64,000 bases of DNA, from contig OY776497.1 of assembly GCA_963675625.1 (NCBI GenBank), positions 620,001-684,000 of the forward strand, written 5' to 3'. The notes below the pieces were generated by a model. The model saw only the letters and a list, made by a program, of their open reading frames with translations. It was not told where the DNA came from and made no database searches. Position 1 is the first letter of the stretch; every line of letters starts with the position of its first letter. Of the stretch, positions 62,157-64,000 are shown one piece after another. The position numbers and the translations under genes were made by a program. Source of the stretch: F22 sp963675625 (GTDB lineage Bacteria; Bacteroidota; Bacteroidia; Bacteroidales; Bacteroidaceae).

Positions 62157-64000
62157 TTAAAAAGTAACATTCACACCAACGGTAAATGTACGAGGAATAG
62201 GATAATTGGCAATATCTACACCAGCTCCAAGATCATTGCTACCAGCTACTTCTGGATCGTATCCTGAATAGTTTGTCCATGTGTATAAATTATCACAAGA
62301 TAAATACAAACGCAATCTTTGTATATATGCACGAGTAGTCAATTCTTTAGGGATAGTATATCCTAATTGCATATTTCTAATGCGCAAATAACTTCCATCT
62401 TCTACAAAACGATCAGAGAAGCGACCATTCTTATTGGGATTACTTGAGATAACCCTTGGAGTATTGCTGGTAGGATTGTCTGGCGTCCAACGATTTAGCA
62501 TCGCTGTACTGACGTTCCATTCACTCATATCGCTAGAGTTCAATGTATAATACATACCATTTACAATTTCATTGCCATAGGATCCTTGTAAAGCAACATT
62601 GAAGTCAAATCCTTTGTATGCGCATGATGCATTAATACCATAAGTACATGTAGGGATAGCAGAACCTAGATTCTGACGGTCTTGTTCATCAATTTTACCA
62701 TCATGATTAGCGTCAATAAATTTCACATCACCTAGTCCTGCATTAGGTTGTATAGGCGATCCATCTTCACCAACCCAAGCATCTAATTCTTCTTGAGTAT
62801 TAAAGATTCCATCTGTCTTAAGTCCATAAAACACACCGATTTCATCTCCAACACGAGTGATAGTTGTGTTGCCCACTAAAGACACATTTCCGCCCTCTAT
62901 TGGGTCACCACCACCAATACTGGTCACTTCATTCTTGATGCACGAAATATTAAAACCTATATTATAGGTAAAATCACCTATTTCATTGCTATGATTCAAC
63001 GAGAATTCAACACCCGAATTTTTTACAGATCCTGCATTAGTATTAGGTTTCCAAAAACCTGCGTACATTGGTATCGGTGTAGACAAAATCATATCGTTTG
63101 TCTTACGTACAAATAGATCGACTGTTGCAGTCAATTTGTTCGCCCAGAAACCAGCATCAACACCCACATTGTATTGCTCAGAAGTTTCCCAAGATAACTC
63201 CTTATTTGCAATTTTTTGTTGAATAGAACCATCTACTGGTTGTCCATTGAACACATAAGTATATCCATTGGTCATTAAAGCGACGTAGTCATGATTACCT
63301 GCTGCATTTTGGTTACCAACTTGTCCCCATCCTGCACGTAGTTTTAATTGTGACAACCAATCTTGTGCACCCTTCATAAATGATTCTTGATATATATTCC
63401 ATCCAGCTGAGAATGATGGGAAATATCCCCAGTGATCTACAAACTTAGAGGAACCATCAGCACGCACAGTTGCGGTAAATAGATACTTGTTATCGTAGCT
63501 ATAGTTAGCACGTGTAAAATAAGACAACAATGAAGAGTGTGATTTAAGTCCACCAGCAGTAAACTGTGTAGAGTTTGATGAAGCTGACACATAACGAAGA
63601 TCTGCATCTTTTGGCACATCGTATACAGTTAGATCTGTATATGTACTCTCAAATTTCTGCGCTTCAAATCCAGCCATAGCATTGATAGAATGCTTACCAA
63701 ACAGACGATTATAACTAAAATAATCAGATGTTGACCATTCCTTAGTGTCTGCTCTTTTAACATACAAACTACTTTGCTGACGATTCTGATCCGCTGTCAC
63801 ATAATATTCTGGATAATAGTTTCTAATTTTAGAAAAGACTAGTTTTTCACCAAATTGTGCACGAAATGATAAACCTTTCACATCAAGCAAATCATCTAAT
63901 TGAAGATAACTGTTCAACAAGAAACGATTTTCAGATTCTTCTTTATATTTATTTTCATCAACAGCTCTTGCAGGATTCAAACCAAACGCAAAATAGATTT
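62157..64000 (-). CDS. SusC/RagA TonB-dependent transporter, C-terminal part
   Basis: About 614 residues are visible; the gene enters from beyond the right edge (frame continues as IYFAFGLNPARAV before any start). All of the visible part is beta-barrel, with repeated amphipathic strands, SusC-specific blocks (LSQLKLRAGWGQVGNQNAAG, VDLFVRKTNDMILSTPIPMY, GLGDVKFIDANHDGKIDEQD) and a C-terminal strand ending TFTVGVNVTF with terminal Phe. It imports oligosaccharides through the outer membrane using TonB. First gene of the mannan operon visible here; carboxypeptidase-like and plug domains and the promoter are outside the window. Confidence 0.95.
   Translation of the reverse strand, partial: IYFAFGLNPARAVDENKYKEESENRFLLNSYLQLDDLLDVKGLSFRAQFGEKLVFSKIRNYYPEYYVTADQNRQQSSLYVKRADTKEWSTSDYFSYNRLFGKHSINAMAGFEAQKFESTYTDLTVYDVPKDADLRYVSASSNSTQFTAGGLKSHSSLLSYFTRANYSYDNKYLFTATVRADGSSKFVDHWGYFPSFSAGWNIYQESFMKGAQDWLSQLKLRAGWGQVGNQNAAGNHDYVALMTNGYTYVFNGQPVDGSIQQKIANKELSWETSEQYNVGVDAGFWANKLTATVDLFVRKTNDMILSTPIPMYAGFWKPNTNAGSVKNSGVEFSLNHSNEIGDFTYNIGFNISCIKNEVTSIGGGDPIEGGNVSLVGNTTITRVGDEIGVFYGLKTDGIFNTQEELDAWVGEDGSPIQPNAGLGDVKFIDANHDGKIDEQDRQNLGSAIPTCTYGINASCAYKGFDFNVALQGSYGNEIVNGMYYTLNSSDMSEWNVSTAMLNRWTPDNPTSNTPRVISSNPNKNGRFSDRFVEDGSYLRIRNMQLGYTIPKELTTRAYIQRLRLYLSCDNLYTWTNYSGYDPEVAGSNDLGAGVDIANYPIPRTFTVGVNVTF

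Overview
This is chromosomal DNA from an anaerobic, gut- or rumen-type member of the Bacteroidales (Bacteroidota). The signs are a SusC/SusD polysaccharide utilization locus with a hybrid two-component sensor, Bacteroidota promoters of the TTTG-N20-TAnnTTTG type in front of many genes, a DUF5686 outer-membrane protein, a PspC mini-protein and an HU-like protein with an extra winged helix. I cannot name the genus with confidence. No rRNA, CRISPR array, transposase or integrase was seen.

Layout. 0-9.4 kb: housekeeping and envelope genes (partial rarA, DUF5686, TRIC channel, PAP2 phosphatase, 2-hydroxyacid dehydrogenase, PspC, DUF6122, tpx, ogt, ABC-F protein). 9.5-10.1 kb: a minus-strand RNA operon, tRNA-Thr, SRP RNA (ffs), tRNA-Thr, tRNA-Lys, tRNA-Lys. 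10.1-18.3 kb: glgB, uracil permease, DUF2582, lepA, nhaD, mazG. 18.4-25.1 kb: purF-carA-carB, with an apparent attenuator in front of purF and a strongly structured intercistronic RNA in front of carA.

25.1-34.2 kb: an AT-rich accessory island bounded by two near-identical copies of a 60-bp sequence that includes the carB terminator. It holds decayed defence genes (a GmrSD/DUF262 pseudogene, an RloA-like ATPase with an RloB nuclease broken by one in-frame TGA, and a fragment of a second rloA copy), three paralogous secreted proteins in tandem, an HU-like protein and two unknown proteins. A 73-bp direct repeat lies inside it.

34.2-40.6 kb: a 33-bp tandem repeat, a heterodimeric ABC exporter-type pair, a voltage-gated-type K+ channel and a SAM methyltransferase. 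The ABC pair and the methyltransferase share a 25-bp promoter element flanked by inverted ATAGGTA/TACCTAT sites, which suggests co-regulation.

40.6-64 kb: a complete beta-mannan (probably acetylated galacto/glucomannan) utilization locus. SusC, SusD and a surface glycan-binding lipoprotein bind and import oligosaccharides. Two GH26 lipoproteins cut the backbone, GH36 removes galactose, two esterases probably remove acetyl groups and GH2 releases mannose. An MFS symporter moves mannobiose into the cytoplasm, where an AGE-type epimerase and a GH130 phosphorylase turn it into mannose-1-phosphate and glucose. A hybrid two-component system is the likely regulator. A 17-bp inverted repeat sits between the mannanase and the esterases.
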